Below, piece after piece: positions 12,571 through 25,500 of a stretch of DNA of 64,000 nucleotides (its first letter is position 1; each line of letters opens with the position of its first letter). Both the position numbers and the translations under genes were made by a program. Source of the DNA: Amyelois transitella (Eukaryota; Arthropoda; Insecta; Lepidoptera; Pyralidae); assembly GCF_032362555.1 (NCBI RefSeq), contig NC_083511.1, forward strand, positions 1-64,000, given 5' to 3'. The notes under the pieces were generated by a model. The model worked only from the letters and a program-made list of their open reading frames with translations. It did no database searches and was not told the DNA's origin.

Positions 12571-12860
12571 ACGGCCTCGATGATCCAGTAGTTGGCGCGT
12601 GAGACTGTGAAATTGGCGGTCCAAGTTCGAGCCCCAACAAAAACGATATTTTTTTATTAAAAATATTTTTTTTTGTGTTGTTTGAGTATTTTATTTAAAA
12701 AACTGAAAATCAAAATACTACATAAGTATAATAAAACGGTAAAAATATTTTGTCTGTACATTTAATATTTTGACTGAAACGGATAGATTTTTTTTTACAT
12801 TTTTTGTCTGTCTGTCTGTATCCGACTGTATGATCAAGATTCAAGGCAACAGCTAGTTAT
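12571..12860 (+). repeat. tRNA-like SINE (family C)
   Basis: The head resembles a tRNA promoter: GGCCTCGATGATCCAGTAGT, then a B-box-like GGTCCAAGTTCGAGCCCC, followed by AT-rich sequence and a GTCTGTCTGTCTGTA stretch. Mismatches in the stems argue against a working tRNA. The 3' limit is approximate. Confidence 0.45.
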
Positions 12861-13102
12861 TTTAATAATAGTTGGGGGTGCCTAAGACTTTTGGCCAAGG
12901 CTGTATGTATCCATTTTCCGCATGTTCTCTTCTAATGAAGATTCACGTGTGTTTTATGTTGTGCGTCCAATGTTTTTGTTTCTTTTTGTGGTTTGTTAGA
13001 AACTTTTTCTTTACACCAAATTTATACACAGAAATAACGTCAAATACGACAGAAGAGCGTTCACTTGTAGCAAATCTGTCACAAAAAGATGAAAGGCGGG
13101 CC

Positions 13103-16100
13103 ATGTCGGAGTGCAAGCCGTGGGTCCAGAGGATCCCTGTGATCCCCGGCGCGCGCGCGGCGGCGGGGGGCGCCGGGCGGCGGCCGGCCGCGCTGCTGCT
13201 GCTGCTGACGCTCGTGACGCATGGTGACCGTCGACACAAGCATACTTATTTACTAAATCTTCAGCTACTGCGAATATCTTTTTTTCACATTTCACTTCAA
13301 TATCCTGCTTTCGTGATTTTCATACTATATTATACCTAATATAGACTATCCAGTAAGTTCTAGCAGTGTAATAGAATTGTTCTATTATAGGAGTTATATC
13401 TAGAAGACGCCATTAGTGTACACTACGATTAATAGAAAAGTGTCTTGTTTGTGATTTTTAAAAATAATGGGTTCAAAGAGAAAATGTATGAACCGTATCA
13501 AATGTTTAATTCGTTTTGAACACAGGGTTTTTGACAGTCGTGGAAGCAGCAGACCCTCCGCAGCGCGACGATCGCGACGATAAGGGCGATGATGAGGAGA
13601 GCGACAACGCACCTTTTGCGGTGAGTCACGAAGACAGACCACCCCCAGTACATTGAGCATCTTTCAATCGATGTGACATTGAATGAAAATACCAATTTTT
13701 GTCAATGTTGCTTAATCTTTGTAGTATTATCAAACACGCAATAATATAAATAATCGCACATATTTATAACCGACTTCCAAAAAGGAAGCAGTTCTCAACT
13801 CAATCTTATGTTTGTTATAAAATAACGGAGAAAAGTGTAAATAGTTTTGTAATTATCGTTTAAAAAGTAGTTATGATAGGGTTAAAATTTGAAAATGAAA
13901 AATTTACCATAATTCTTTTGGCTTACCTATTTTAGAATTTATTATTCAGTTTAGAATTTATTATTAGGCAAAGACTACATCTTTCCACTTGTCATGATCC
14001 ATGCATACTTCTTTCGCTTCATCCACATTCCTAACTTTCTTCATGCAAGCTCATCAGTTTCGGGTACTCTTAATAGTCCAGTCAAAATAGACCAAAAAAA
14101 TAGAGCTAACCTTGCAATAATTCGCATAGAGCTGAAAATTGGTATAAACCTCTAATATATGAATAAGTACAAATAATTTGTCAAAAGTCCCCATCGATTT
14201 GACACCGATCATACTCCTAAACGCGCATACATAGGTAAGTTTATTGGGACCAACATGCCGCTATGCACCGCCAAACGAGCCTTTTGGACAACTTCTAACT
14301 GCTCATAAAAGCGTTTCTCACAAGCAGATATTTTTAATTGAACTCTCAACGTGTGTGTTAAAATGATAGGTAGTAGTGCAACACGACTCGGATGGAGAAG
14401 ACGACGCGGCGTGGTACTGCGGCGGGTCGCTGGTGTCGCTGCGCGCCGTGCTGACGTCCCGCTGGTGCGCGCGCGGCCGCGAGCTGGCGGTGCTGGCCGC
14501 CGGCGCGCTGCCCGCGCGCATGGACGGCGTGCGCCGCATCGCCCGCGTCGTCTACGCGAATGAACTCGGCGGAATTCTACCGGTGAATACCCGCTATTTA
14601 TAAGAAGCCTTTTTATTATATTCCTGCATACAAATTACAGATATTTGATAAGCGTAAACATATGTTAATGTCGTTTATCAATAATGAAACAGATATAATT
14701 TGCAGGGAGAGATGGACGACTCTTCTGAGGTGATAAAGGACGGCGCCTGGAGTGGCGCGAGTTTAGATATCGCGCTTCTCGAGCTTGAGGCGCCATTCGG
14801 CGTGTCGGCGGGCGTGCGCCCGATCCTCATGGCGACGACGGCGTCCGATTGCGGCTTCCCCAACGCGTGTCACGCCGTGAGCGTGCGGAGTCTGGACGGG
14901 CGGCCGCTCTTGCGCATCGTCGACCTCGCTATGGCACGCGGCGAGGTGTGCTCGGATATTGCGAGACACTGGGCCGCTGTGCGTGATCACGTGCTATGCC
15001 TTTCTGGCAAGCAGCTTTGTCCGGTCAGTGTCTATTTCATTACTGAAGTTTTATGTGTATATTCATATCAGTGTGGCGACACACGGTGTTCAATAAGAAC
15101 AAGATATCTCTAAGTAGTCGTTCATCGGCTAGGTATTGTAAGTAAAAGTGCTTGATGCAGAGCGATCGAGGCACAGGCGTAGTTTGCGGCGGCAAGCTGT
15201 GCGGCGTGGTGAGCCGGTCGGCGCGCGCGGCGATGCAGGGCGGCGGCGCGGGCTGCGGCGACACCACCGCCGCGCAGAGCGTGCCGCGCTGGCGCCGCTT
15301 CCTGCAGTGCGCGCACACCGCGCACGCTTGCGATAGGTGGGGTATATTTAGTCACCTCAAAGAAAAATTGATCTTCTTCTGGTACCTACCTATAAGTTTA
15401 TGTATTAGTTAATGTTAGTATTTAGCCATTACTTTCTTTGATGTTAAAGAGATGGAGAGTGTGCAGAGTTATGTATGGAACGGCAGCTATTACCCGAGGC
15501 GGAGCCGATTGCGAAAGAAACGTCAATGCGTCGAACGCGGCCCCCGCTGGCCGCCGACGACCGCCCGCGGCCCACACAAGAGCCGTCGACTGTCGAGCCC
15601 GCGGAGGAGACGCCTCCTGCGACCACCACCCACGTCAGAGTGTACGAAGTTACGTTCACTAATTTCGACACCGAATCGCCGACAACGACTAGTACTACGA
15701 CAACTCATACATGTTAGTAAAAAATAATATGGATTATTTATTTTTAATCTCTAGGATTCCTTCTTACTCCTGACTCTGTCCTGGTTGCATCCTGATCACT
15801 CTGGATGCCCGGGGTATGCCTTTATGCCCAATCTGGGCAAGATGGGTGAGTCAGCTTTTTACACGAAGTGACTCCTCGAAAATAAACTTGACCCGTACTG
15901 GATCGATCATGGTTACAGATAGCTTTCCCTCACCGTAAGAGCATCGATTAATATCTAAACTAATGTAGGCACTATTGGTCTTTATGAATGTCCAGTAAAA
16001 AAAATTAACGGAGGCATATCGCATACAGGTATCACCGAAGCGCTGTCCGACACGCGTCGGAAAGACAAGCGCCCGCGTGGACGCAAGCCTGCGGACGTGT

Positions 16101-16629
16101 CGCTGCCGACACGCAGCGTGCCGCCGCCCACTGCACCCGCGCCCGCGCCCGCGCCGCTCACCGTCGCGGGGCCGCCAGCGCAGCCTCCGCGGATGGAATA
16201 CGACCCCAGTCGGGCCGATTTCAAGGTTACCATTTCAAACCAGATTCGTGACGACCAAAAATAGTTTTCAATATATTGTATGTCCAATGGTGCAGTTTTG
16301 ATCGTCAGGCGGGCGAGTACGGCGACAACGCGGCAGAGTACGCGGGCATGGGCGAGGAGCCGGCGGCCAGCAGCAGCTCCGGCCGCAGCCCGGCGCCGCC
16401 CAGCACGACGACGCCCACACGGTCGCTGTCCCCGCAGCACACGCCCGAGTCGCCGCCGGCGCCGGCCGAGCAGCACGCGGCGCCGGGCCCGGCCGCGACC
16501 GGCTTCGCGCTGCTCACGGACCAGCCGCCGCGCCTCGTCCCCGCCAAGCTTGCCGCGGCGGACTCCGCCGACCGTCCCCAAATTTTTTATTTGTTTTATT
16601 TTGTTGTATATTTTTATTTCTTTCTCTAA
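13103..16629 (+). CDS. Secreted serine-protease homologue (S1 fold) without His and Ser of the triad
   Basis: Eight phase-consistent exons: 13103-13223, 13526-13620, 14370-14582, 14706-15023, 15161-15336, 15450-15712, 16029-16225 and 16309-16629 (about 567 residues). The N-terminus has a hydrophobic Leu run (ALLLLLTLVTHG), probably a signal peptide or anchor, then an acidic linker. S1 landmarks are WYCGGSLVSLRAVLTSRWCA (the usual L-T-A-A-H-C), SLDIALLELE (catalytic Asp region kept) and QSDRGTGVVCGGKLCGVVS (the usual G-D-S-G-G-P). His is Trp and Ser is Arg, so no proteolysis is expected. Such homologues usually act as binding partners or regulators in protease cascades. After the domain comes a Pro/Thr-rich tail of roughly 200 residues. 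It ends in a short hydrophobic stretch that may be a membrane or GPI signal, or may be translated UTR. Exons are very GC-rich. The terminal exon is the least certain. Confidence 0.78.
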
Positions 16630-16727
16630 AAAGAAGTTTTCGTGTTGGGTATTTAAAGTGGTTTGATTTATAATGAATTAGCTTTTACCCGCAGCTTCGC
16701 CCGCGCGTATTTAGCGACACCTACATA

Positions 16728-16898
16728 AGAAGGCGAACTTCTTTTAGACGACGGGCTAGCAACCTGTCACTTTATATGAATCTCAATTCTATCAGTAAGC
16801 CAAAGAGCTGAACGAGGCCTAACAGTATTTTTAAGACTGTTGGCTTTGTCTACCCCGCTAGGGATATAGACGTGATTATATGAATGGAATGTATGTAC
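16728..16898 (+). repeat. SINE-like family B, truncated forward copy
   Basis: Carries the GGGCTAGCAACCTGTCACTT segment, the CTCAATTCTATCAGTAAGCC segment, TCTACCCCGCTAGGGATATA and an ATGTATGTA tail. It lies just downstream of the protease-homologue gene. Confidence 0.75.
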
Positions 16899-17159
16899 AA
16901 AAGAATACATATTTTTCGCAAATCCTACTGGAACAAGTTTTTTACCGAGTTAAAAAGTACCGATAATAAAGACTAACTAAAAATGTGTATTGAAAATTAT
17001 TCTTTGTAATAAGTTTTTGGAACTTTATAAATATTTAAAAAATGTAATTACATACTTTTTGGCCAATATAAGAAATATGTAGGTATGTACTAAGACTTCT
17101 CGTAGTACTCGACGATCATCATCCAAAAATAAAAACAATAAACAACGATAGAAAATAGA

Positions 17160-17735
17160 AGAGGTAAAGTGATAGGTCATTTAAACCGACATGGCGAATT
17201 TTTTAAAACTATAGCAGAAGGGCAAATTTATGGAAAGAGAGGAAGAGTGTGAAAATACAATCACGCAACCTCATTGAAATAAGCCACAGATTGAAATAGG
17301 TTACAACTGGCTACCTATAAAAAAATTATTATACAAACTTAGTCCACATTTTAAGTTCATATTAATTATGTAATGAATATAACACATTAAATGTCAATAA
17401 GTCCAAATATATAAGTGCAGTGATTATTAAGAATAAGTGCCGTTTTTCTTCATAGAACATTATCTTCCTTTTACAAGTTTCAGTAAAGTGAATAAATAAA
17501 TGCATGCATCATCAGTTTAACAAAGAGGAAGACCAAAAATAAAATATTTTGATCAAATAAAGCAAACGAGTAAACGTTACAACATACCAGCAAGTAAAAA
17601 AATTACAGAGAAAAAAGATGAATGGAGGAAGCTCCACTTCACTCCATCTAAACCTAAAATTTTTTGTAATGTATGTTTGTTTCAGTATGCATGTGCACTT
17701 AATCGCACCACTATGCCGAACGGCTTTTTTCAATA
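17160..17735 (+). mobile_element. LINE ORF2 C-terminal fragment with an internal insertion
   Basis: Reads KVIGHLNRHGEFFKTIAEG and QIYGKRGR near 17170-17250. After about 270 unrelated bases it resumes RGRPKIKYFDQIKQTSKRYN and ends EWRKLHFTPSKP near 17650. This is the pattern of the extreme C-terminus of a LINE reverse transcriptase. It has no complete domain. Confidence 0.5.
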
Positions 17736-17864
17736 AAGTTTTAAATAAATAAATGAGAAGAGGACAAACTTGAATTACGAGTCGACTAGCCTATTCGCTG
17801 TAATGGGTTGACAAGGATATCGGATTTGGTATTAAAACAATGTAAACGTGTTTAACTCATTTAA

Positions 17865-20800
17865 TTATGTATCGGAGAGCGAGGGCGGCGGCGCGAGCGG
17901 CTGCAGCTCGTCGGGCAGCGCGTGCAGCCGCAGCTGGCGCTCCAGCAGCGCGTCCGCCAGCGCCGCCGCGCCGCCGCACCACGCCGCGCCCGCCACGCAC
18001 AGCCACTGCAACACGCACACACGTCACGCTCAGCCACTACAGCACACGTCACGCGGCCCGCAGACACGGCACCCACCTTGCAGTGCGGCAGCAGGTCGCG
18101 CGCGCGGCACAGCGCGGCGGCGGGCGCGGCGCGCGGGCGGCGCGCGGCCGCCTCCAGCGCCGCCAGCTGCAGCAGCGCGCCGCCCGCGCCCGCGCTGCTC
18201 GCGCGTCGCACGCTGCGGTACACGCGCTCCGCGTCTGCGCATATCAATTTGGCATTAAATAATGCGTGCTGAAATTTAAACTCTGTGTTAAGTGACATTT
18301 TTTTTTTTTTTTTTTTTATTTTTTTTTTATTTATTTGGTTCACAAAACTGACATTACACAACAACAAATCTTTAGTAACACATCAGAGACTCGTGCGAAA
18401 GTGTAACATCTTCTCGAAGTGAACACAACATGCGTTCTATTAAAACAAAAGAAAAAATAAAGTAGTACATACACTGAATAATAAAATTGAAGTTGAAAAC
18501 AAGAAAATAACAATCATGTGAGCATATTTCTCCTGGCAGTGTTGGTCGATGCACCGAAAATATCAAATTTTGTTGCCGCATCGTTATATGCAGAGCAGAT
18601 GCGGACCATCGGTGAATTAACCAAATACAATGTGCGTGCAAAAGGGATAGAAAAAGTTTTTCTGTTGTGAAGTCGGCTGCTTGGACGTGGAACAGATATG
18701 TTTATTTTACTTAATAGTTCAGGGGAATCAATTAGACCATTAATTAGTCTGTGCAAAAACAAAATATCCAATGTGTTACGTCTTTGATGCAGTGAATTAA
18801 TTCCAAAATATGATAGTCTGGACTCGTAAGATTCCAAAGTGCGACACATATTTTTTGAGTAGGTTAGGTGATACAGGAATTTCTTTTGAATCTTTTCCAA
18901 TCGACCGGAGTGGACTTGAAAAAACGGGTTCCAAACAACAGCACAATATTCCAACAAACATCTCACGAAGCAATTAAACAAGAGAATTGTTATTTCAGGA
19001 TCATTAAAAAATTTACATTTTCTTATTACAAAACCAGCCAATCTAGAGCCTTTTTTGGCGATGTGATCAATGTGTTCTTTAAAATCTAGTTTGCTGTCTA
19101 TGATCACGCCTAAATCACGGGTATGAGACAACTGAGGTAAGGGATGATTATTGATGTGGTAGAATGAAGACTTAGGGCACATTTTACGTGAAAATTTTAT
19201 GTGGAAACACTTAGACTCATTGAGTGACATTTTATTTTTACTGCACCATAAAATCAAGCGATCAATATCGTTTTGTAGTTGAATAATGTCATCATCACTT
19301 TTTATGACACGGTAAAGTTTAAGATCATCAGCAAACAAATGATATTTAGAGGATATAGTAGTACCCAAGTCATTAATAAATAATATAAAGAACAAAGGCC
19401 CTAGAAGAGAGCCTTGAGGAACACCCGAAGGAACATCTTTGGCTGCTGATTTAAAACCCCTTATCTTGACTAACTGAGATCTGTTTCGAAGATATGACTC
19501 ACACCATCTCAGAAGGCTACCACAAATTCCCACATGTTCCAACTTCTGGACAAGTAGAGAGTGATCAACCACATCAAAAGCTTTAGAAAAATCAGTATAA
19601 ATGGAATCTACTTCATTTTTATGATCCAGTGCATCATAAATGTCAGTGACGTATTCAAGCAAGTTTGATGTGGTTGACCTGCCCCTCAGAAACCCATGTT
19701 GATGAGAATCTATGATAGGTTTAACATGATACAGTATTTTCTCCTGAACCAATGACTCAAAAAGCTTCGGGATAGCAGACAGTATGGATATTGGCCTGAA
19801 ATTTCTGATGTCACAACAATCTCCCTGCTTGTGTATTGGAGTAATGTGAGCAAGTTTCCACTGAGTTGGAAATTGGCCACATGTGAGAGATTTGTCGAAA
19901 ATATAATGCAAAGGTGTAACAAGTTGTGAAGCACAATTTCTGAGGAAAATAGAAGGGATAGAGTCAGGACCAGGTCCCTTATTGGTGTTAATGGACTCAA
20001 GTGACTTAAGAATCTCGTCCTTTGAAAGCTGAATTATACCCAAAGAAGATTGGCTCATTGATGATGTATCAGGGTTCTGTGGTGAGGCTGATGATTGATC
20101 ACGTGAGTATGTCGAGTTGAAGTAATCTGAAAATAAATCGCAAATCTCCTGACCACCACTGGCAGTTTGGTCACCAAGAAACATTTCATCGGGTATATCA
20201 TTGCTGTTTGACCTAGTGGATTTAATGAATGTCCAGAAATATTTCGGGTTATTTTTGATGTAAGATTTTGAGTCAATCTTTAACTTGTTTAAACAGTCTT
20301 GTAGTAATTTGTCACAACGATCGCGAAGAATTTGATAGGATAGTAAGTCTCGAGGGTTTAAGTATTTTTTGTATTTGCGGTGAAACTTTGCTTTCTCCTT
20401 TAAAGCTTTGATGAGGGGATTGCTAAACCAGTTGGAGTAGCTATTATTACCTTTATAACATGTGGGAGTATATTTTTCAATGATAGGATTTATAGTGTTA
20501 TAAAATAATTCAACTGTTTCGTCAATACTTTGCGTAGGTTTAAATAAAGTGGTCCAATCTATTAATTCCAACTCTTCGTTTATTTTTGAGTAGTTTGCTT
20601 TTGAAAAATTAAGATACATCGTTTTTTTAATTTTAGATGGTTTAGAAGAAGGCAATTTGAATGAAATATCTAAGGTTGGATGATGGGTATCTTCCGGCAC
20701 CAAAGGATTGCTGCAACTGGATACTTTGAAAAAATTGTTCGAGTTGGTAACTACGAGATCTAGTATACGGTTGTTAGAGTTTGGAATATGATTAAGTTGA

Positions 20801-22470
20801 TTAAGGCTGTTGAATGCTAGAGCATCTACTAGTAGGTTGTCAATAGGGTCGGTAGAGGAATCAGGTAAAAGAAAATTGGACGAAGGATCAAGGTTCCATC
20901 GAATTCCAGGACGATTGAAATCACCAGCCAGGATTAAAATAGATTGTTGAGGAAGCTTATGTTGAACAACGTCCGTTAAGTTAGACATTGCTTCCTTCAT
21001 ATTCGTATAAGATACTGGAGAGGGAATATATATACCGCCTATGCATATTGGGATAATGGAGCTTCCTTTTTTCACTTTGAGTAGCACCCACATATCCTCG
21101 CTATTTGACTCCCATTTCAGTTTACGCACTGGATTGTATTTTTTAAGGACTGCAATGATGACCCCTCCACCCCCCTCCCTCTCAGATGCCGTAGAATAAC
21201 GATCACGCCTGAAGATTGTATAACGGCTATCAATAATTTCGTGAGAAAAAACAGATTCCTTCAGCCATGACTCCGTCAACAGAATAACATCCGCCTCTTG
21301 TTTCAGTGCATTGGCCAGAATTATGTCAGTTTTTGTATTGAGACCTCTCACGTTTTGATACAGAAAATTTAGATTTAATGTTTTTAAAGATACCATTCAA
21401 ATAATTAAGTTTAAGGATGAAAAGTGAAAAGTATTTTCAACCAGGTACAATACGACGTATTACAGGGTACTCAAGAAATCTATATCTCTAACTACAAAAC
21501 TCTTTGAGGTTGGGTCTTTTCTCAAATGCACCTTGCCGTTTCTGACCCACACGAACTGGTATTTCTTCTCCTTTGCGAATTTCCGTGCTGCTGCGTGGAG
21601 TTGCTTATTGCTGGGAGATAGATGTTCGCAGATGTACACTGGTGTCCTTTCGCCTGCTAACCCGAAATGAGAAGAATTCAGCTTATCGTGTTGGTGGACC
21701 CTATTGAAGGTCTTGACTGCTGCAATTAGATTGTCACGGACCAGTGGGCTGGATAATTTTACGACTATAGAACGAGGACGGGATGAATCCTGGTTGACCT
21801 TTGCGACTCGGTGATAGTTGAGTACTTCGTGCTCTCGAAGACCTAGTCCCACAGTGGCGCTGAGTTGCTTTACAATAGTGCTCAGATTCTCAGATTTGTG
21901 TTCAGGCACGCACTGGATTTCAATATTGCAGTCGCGTGACTGTTGCTCAAGATTATTCAGCCTGGTGTTCAAATCTACAACTTGTGATTTTAACCCAGCG
22001 TTTTCAGTCTCTAATGTCCTTATCCTGTTCTCCTTAGACTCAAGGTCAGCTTTAACTTCCTCGTACCTAGATGACATATAGACAATGCTCTCCGTAAGTT
22101 CCTGTAGTTTGCTCCTTGTGTCCACACTTTCAGCCGCAAAATCGCGTTTGATATCTCTAGAGAATTTTGATAGGTGTTCTTCAAGCAATTTTTCTAAGTA
22201 AGTTTTCAAATCCTCGCCAATATTACTGGGAGATGTGTCTGTTGTTGCTGGTGAAGGAGTGGTCACTCGACTATCAGCAAGTTTACAATCTTGGCACTTC
22301 CAAGTTGCCTTGTACGTCTTAGATTCCTTGCTGAAATTCTCTGAAGGAACACCCAAACACTGGTAATGAAAAGAATTCGGGCATCTAGAGCAAGATTTTA
22401 CATCACTCGCTTTAATTTGCTTTGAACATTTTTTGCAGAGACTCATATTGCAGCATTCAAAGATTTCTTG

Positions 22471-22509
<39 letters not shown>

Positions 22510-25500
22510 GGCAATACTATGCGTACGTCGAACGTCAAAGTCGAGTTTCAGATGACAGATGTCAGAGGACTGTCACTGTCACTCAATTGATATTGACACT
22601 ATTGACAACTTAAAATGCAAGTTTAGTCGAAGGTAGGTAGAAAAATTCCGCGCTCACGTCCAAAGTAGTGTAAAAATTGCAACTTATCTTTCTCTTGATT
22701 TCTTCTTTGTAGTCCAGTTTAAACGTGAAAAAACGACAACACAGCTGTATTTAAGCCAGGGAAACACTTTAATGTTACTTCTAACGTTAATAACAACAAT
22801 GTGGAATATTTTCGAATAAAAAATGTAGGAGCTCAAAGTACACGGTAGGCAGGGTGACTTTGCAATATCATCGAGAGAAATGAATAAAAAGTGCGTGTGC
22901 AAGTGTTACCTTGCGGCGTGTAGAGCGCGGGCGGCGCACAGAGCAGCGCCGGCAGGGCTCGCGCCAGCGCCGCCACGTCGGAGCGCGGCGCGCCGCCCGC
23001 GTGCAGCGGGTCGTCCGCGGTCGCTGGAATGCAACAAACATTCGTTTCATTTACTAAATATACATATAATATTTTAAAAAGCTGATCGGGTTGATCAGCT
23101 TTTTAATTTACTTTCTAAGAGTCTGATCAAGGTTTCTCGTGACCAGAGGAATGGAAACTTCTAATGTCATATATATATATATAAATATATATACGGGACA
23201 AATTACACAGATTGAGTTAGCCTCGAAGTAAGTTCGAAACTTGTGTTACGAGATACTAACTCAACGATACTATATTTTATAATAATACTTATATAGATAA
23301 ACATCCAAGACCCAGGCCAATCAGAGAAAGTTCTTTTCTTCTCATACTTTGGCCGGGATATGAACCCGGGACCTCCGGTGTCACAGACAGTGCGTAAATT
23401 ATCACTCTTTTGATTTTAATGTAACTAAAATTTTGCCATATAATAATTTCATTTTCATTTTATAATATCCAATAAGGTTACATAAGATAATATTTAAAAC
23501 GCATTAGAAATTGACATTAAATGACTTTTGAACGTCGAATACTATAAATGGGTGTTCTGCGATGTAAAGTAAACCGACCGAGCGCCAAGAACGCGTTGTC
23601 GGGGAAGAGCGGCGCGAGCTGGCGCGCCGTGCTGGCCGCGCGCGCGTCCGCCGCCGCCGCCAGCGCCAGCGCGCACGCCGCCTGCTCCCGCCAGCGCGCG
23701 CCCGCCGCGCTAGTAGCGCCGGGAGCGTCAGCAGCGCCCGCCGCCAGCTGCCGCACCAGCTCGGCGCGCCGCGCGGGCGCCGCGAGCCAGGCGCGCGCGC
23801 AGCCCCACTCGGCGGCCGACGGCAGCAGCGCCGCGCACAGATCCTCCTCCGACGAACAGTCATGCTCGAGTGAGCTCTCTATTTCGGAGCATCGCTTTTC
23901 GCACTGAACATGAGAAGCAAATTATTAAAATAACCTAATTTATTTTGTGTCAGGTAAATTTTCATTCTTTTCGTTTAGCTCGCGGCACGCGATTTTGTGA
24001 TATCTGAATGCGTACCTCCTCGACGGCGTCCCGCACCAGCTGCGGCGGCGGCGCCCGCTGCAGCGCGTCCGCGTCGGGCAGCGGGCGCGCCAGCGCGGCG
24101 CAGCACAGCGCCCAGCGGCCGCCCGCCGCGGGGCCCAGCGACAGGTACGTGCGCGCCGCGTACAGGCGCACCGGAGCCGGGGTACTCTGTAACGTACAGC
24201 AACTGAATTACGAACACACTTCTAGTTCTACTCATTGAGAGTCGGCAGTACTGTAGTAGACACTGACCTGGTCTCGGCAGACGGCTTGCAGCGCGCGCTC
24301 GGCGACCTGCCGCGCGGCGTCGGCGTCGCCGGCGAGACGTTGCAACCGCGCGAACTGCAGGAACGGCAACGCCGCGCCGCCCGCGAACCGCTTCAGCGCC
24401 GCCCGCGCCACGCCGCACAGGCGCCGCCGCTCCGCCGCGCCCTCTTCTTCCTGTGATAATACACATAAACTTAGAGATATTCCTCGTCATTTGGACACTC
24501 TCCCACCACTGATAAATCATCAGTTTACTCTAGAAGTGCGTAGTAAGTTTCTGGGGGATGATGTTGACCTGTTCGGGCTGCAGCAGCACGAGCGAGCGCA
24601 GCCAGCGCAGCCGCCAGCACAGCAGCGCCTCGCGCTGGCGCCCCGCCGTGCTCTGCAGGGCGGCCTCCCACAGCGCCTCCACCCACGACGAGTAACCTGA
24701 CCACAAATTTATTTGTTCAAAACATATGGTCCATCTCCAGACATCAGGACATGTACATACAAAACAAGTTTCGGTGACATCTTCTTCACTTTCTGTTATT
24801 ATGGTATCTATACTAATATTATAAAGCTGAAGAGTTTGTTTTGTTTGTTTGTTTGTTTGTTTGTTTAAACGCGCTAATTTGAATAATTCTTTCACTGTTA
24901 GATAGTCTGTTTATCGAGGAAGGCTATAGGCTACATTTTATCCCGGATATCCTACGGGAAACGTCAACAATGCAGGTGAAAGTTGAATGAGTCGGCCATC
25001 TGCGAGCTTTCCACGCGAACGCTGCACAAACCAACAAAGATATAGTAAAACAATGTACCAAAGATGTGAAGTCACAAAAAAGTCCGCGAGAGCATATATC
25101 TATCTCTTAAGGTTTACTTACAATAACCACTTTTATGTTCATTTTTAAGATTATTTTTTCATTATAAACATAAGTTATTTCGAAACCAATTTTCTTTAAT
25201 TCAGTATTAATCCTTATCCAAATAAATATATTTATTACTTTCGGCTTTTCATGTAGACTAAAATTGCCATTTACAGTATATAAATCAGACAAATAGGTTT
25301 TGAGATATATGTAGTCGTTATAAGCAATTTGCAGCGAAACATTTAATACGGCGAACCAGCGTTCTTTCTAATACGCGGATGTTTGCAAAAATAAATATGA
25401 TGCCCAAAATAACTATTCCACGCGGACGAAGTCGCGGGCACAGCTAGTTATAACATAAAATCGAATACGCCAGTGTAACGGTTTTATTAACAGTTTTGAA

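Larger units (their letters stand above)
18298..22504 (-). mobile_element. Near-complete APE-type LINE with two long open ORFs
   Basis: A sense-oriented insertion in the intron between NRDE2 coding exons 13 and 14. On the minus strand the order is an A-run (T-run on plus, about 22470-22504), ORF1, a 63-nt gap, ORF2, a short 3' UTR and a poly(A) tail (T-rich on plus, about 18298-18340). Both ORFs are uninterrupted, which suggests a young insertion. A-runs at both ends suggest integration into a pre-existing A tract. No clear non-A target-site duplication was found. The domain order fits Jockey/CR1-like LINEs, but the clade is not settled. Confidence 0.88.

Noticed and set aside
12571-12645. 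Functional tRNA gene
   Set aside because: Box-like motifs are present but stems mismatch and the sequence runs into a repeat body.
12872-13339. 155-residue ORF as the true start of the protease homologue
   Set aside because: It reads through the donor at 13224 into intron. The ATG at 13103 in the same frame gives the phase needed by the next exon.
15982-16581. 199-residue minus ORF
   Set aside because: Antisense shadow of two GC-rich exons and the intron between them, without a recognisable domain.
16280-16666. 128-residue Arg-rich ORF
   Set aside because: Out-of-frame shadow of the GC-rich last exon of the protease homologue.
23076-23105. Rho-independent terminator-like hairpin followed by T-run
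   Set aside because: The stem and T-run are real, but the context is a eukaryotic intron, so a bacterial terminator is not plausible.
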